Shown here: positions 30,665 through 31,951 of the stretch, one piece after another
Position numbering within the stretch: position 1 is the stretch's first letter
Layout: every line of letters begins with the position of its first letter
From: Bacillota bacterium
GTDB taxonomy: Bacteria; Bacillota; Clostridia; Oscillospirales; Acutalibacteraceae
Assembly (NCBI GenBank): GCA_023397245.1
Contig: JAEWUH010000204.1
Span: forward strand, 1-31,951
Direction: 5' to 3'
DNA length: 31,951 nt
The notes under the pieces: generated by a model
Seen by the model: the letters and a program-made list of their open reading frames with translations, nothing else
What the model was told of the DNA's origin: nothing
Database searches by the model: none
Program-made: the position numbers and the translations under genes

Positions 30665-31951
30665 ATGAATTCCAGCACAAGGAATCTGATCATCGTCGCG
30701 GCCGGCGTCGTGGTTTTGGGCGGGGTGACTGCCGCACTGATGCTGACCGGCGGCGGAAAGGACGGCGCCGCTTCCGCCGCTTCCTCCGCGGCAAGCATTG
30801 AACTCGTCTCCAAAAAGAGCGAGGATATTGTTTCGATGTCGGTTAAAAACAAAAAGGGCAGCTACACGCTGATTCCGGTTGTTTCCCAAATCACCGCATC
30901 CTCCGCCGCTTCGAGCGGAGCCGCAAGCGAAACCGAAACGACTTATACCGTAGAAGGCCTGAACGGCGCATCGGTGGACAAAACACTGGCCGGCCAGGTG
31001 GTGCAGAACGGATACAGCCTGGTTGCCTCAAAGAATCTTGGCTCTGTGACCAACCTGGAAGAATTCGGGCTCAAGGATCCGCAGGCCGAGGTCAAGGTAA
31101 AATTCAAGGACGGCAGCAGCTATAACTATAAGATCGGCAGCCTGTGCCCCACCGATAATTCCTCCTACTACATGTGCGGGGAAAATTCCAACAACGTGTA
31201 TATGGTAAGCATTGATGCCGGTCTTCTTGACAGCGTGAATTATTTTGTCAGCAAGGATATGCTGAATATTACGAGCAGCACCGGCGAGAACGATTTTACC
31301 GAAATCCGGCTGAGCGGTAAAAACTTTGCGCAGCCGATCACGATTCAGAAAAACGGTTCCGTTACTTCCATTACCTCCCCCGTCAGCGCTGAAACCGACG
31401 TCACGAATTACGGCGCGCTGGAAAAGGCACTGGCCTCGCTTACCGCGGATTCCGTGGAGGCGGTAAACCCGGACGCGGCCGCGCTGAAAAAATACGGGCT
31501 CGATTCCCCAACGGCGGTCGCGGAATTTACCGTGAACAAGGGCAGCTACAAGCTGCTGCTCGGCAATAAGAACGGCGACAAGTATTACGCGATGCTCAAC
31601 GGGCAGAACGTGGTTTATCTGGTTGCACAGAGCAGCGTAAGCGCCTGGGTGGAAACCAATACGTTCGCCCTGCGGAACAAGTTCCTGGTCATGCCGTTAA
31701 TCGAGACGGTAAAATCCATTTCGGTTACACAGGGAACCGCCACGGAAACGGTGACCGTAACGCGCACCAAGGACGAAACAAAATCCACGCAGGACAAACC
31801 CGTGTATACGTATAAGGCGGCGGGAACCGGCGGGAAAGCGCTGGATTACGAAAAGAACTTCCGTACGTTTTATGAAGAACTCATCAGCCTTGAGCTTCTG
31901 GAGTCCGCCGAGACCGTGCCGGGCGGCGAACCGGTCTACACCGTTCAGTAC
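30665..31951 (+). CDS. DUF4340 protein, 3' end outside window
   Basis: The first 429 codons are open to the window edge. One membrane helix lies at about 9-27, then a Ser/Ala-rich stretch and an extracellular part with repeated DUF4340 patterns: FGLKDPQAEVKVKF with YKIGSLCP, and later YGLDSPTAVAEF with LLLGNKNGDKYYAML. GAGGAGG lies 11 bases before the ATG, inside the end of the GldG-like gene. DUF4340 proteins regularly follow GldG-like genes, so it is probably a further part of the same export or surface system. Confidence 0.88.
   Translation, partial: MNSSTRNLIIVAAGVVVLGGVTAALMLTGGGKDGAASAASSAASIELVSKKSEDIVSMSVKNKKGSYTLIPVVSQITASSAASSGAASETETTYTVEGLNGASVDKTLAGQVVQNGYSLVASKNLGSVTNLEEFGLKDPQAEVKVKFKDGSSYNYKIGSLCPTDNSSYYMCGENSNNVYMVSIDAGLLDSVNYFVSKDMLNITSSTGENDFTEIRLSGKNFAQPITIQKNGSVTSITSPVSAETDVTNYGALEKALASLTADSVEAVNPDAAALKKYGLDSPTAVAEFTVNKGSYKLLLGNKNGDKYYAMLNGQNVVYLVAQSSVSAWVETNTFALRNKFLVMPLIETVKSISVTQGTATETVTVTRTKDETKSTQDKPVYTYKAAGTGGKALDYEKNFRTFYEELISLELLESAETVPGGEPVYTVQY

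Noticed and set aside
1..31951. tRNA, rRNA, CRISPR array, transposase or prophage genes
   Set aside because: All gaps were read; the repeats are dispersed hairpin modules without regular spacers, and no transposase, integrase or cloverleaf was found.

Overview
The window is the chromosomal replication-origin neighbourhood of a Gram-positive bacterium of the Bacillota, most likely class Clostridia and possibly the Oscillospiraceae/Ruminococcaceae. The evidence is gene order: noc - rsmG - mnmG - mnmE - jag - yidC - yidD - rnpA - rpmH run leftward, and dnaA - dnaN - S4/yaaA - recF - remB - gyrB - gyrA run rightward. Coding DNA is moderately GC-rich and gap DNA is AT-rich. TTG and GTG starts with strong Shine-Dalgarno sites are common. 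The genus cannot be fixed from sequence alone.

Layout. Positions 1-388 hold intergenic repeats and a strong hairpin. A leftward noc-type ParB gene (389-1198) follows, then one rightward unknown membrane-anchored gene (1538-2053). The leftward block of tRNA/rRNA modification genes and membrane-insertion genes covers 2069-9577. The strand switch at 9578-9931 and the dnaA-dnaN gap at 11243-11548 form the likely bipartite oriC; the gap carries an array of mostly non-canonical DnaA-box-like 9-mers. The rightward replication/repair/topology block covers 9932-21776. Its core genes are interrupted by two zinc-ribbon membrane proteins (14318-15112) and by three tandem proteins that look YcxB-like, placed between gyrB and gyrA (17295-19224).

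Right of gyrA come a lipoprotein, a possible 38-residue membrane peptide, a Nudix ADP-ribose pyrophosphatase, a small membrane protein and a 4-oxalocrotonate-type tautomerase. Next is a leftward cluster: an ArsR-type regulator with a CxC motif, an EFR1-type flavodoxin/ferredoxin protein, and a degenerate DUF1015 protein. The window ends in a four-gene rightward operon: ABC ATPase, ABC permease, GldG-like protein, and a DUF4340 protein cut by the window edge.

The least expected feature is a family of composite intergenic repeats at five places (1-292, 4719-5003, 6599-6732, 22583-22862, 26532-27075). They are built from shared hairpin modules in both orientations, usually in the order A (double hairpin) - D (small stem-loop) - B (long structured module). 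A third module, C, is inserted in or swapped into some copies. One B stem shows a compensatory base change between copies. No tRNA, rRNA, CRISPR array, transposase or prophage gene was seen.
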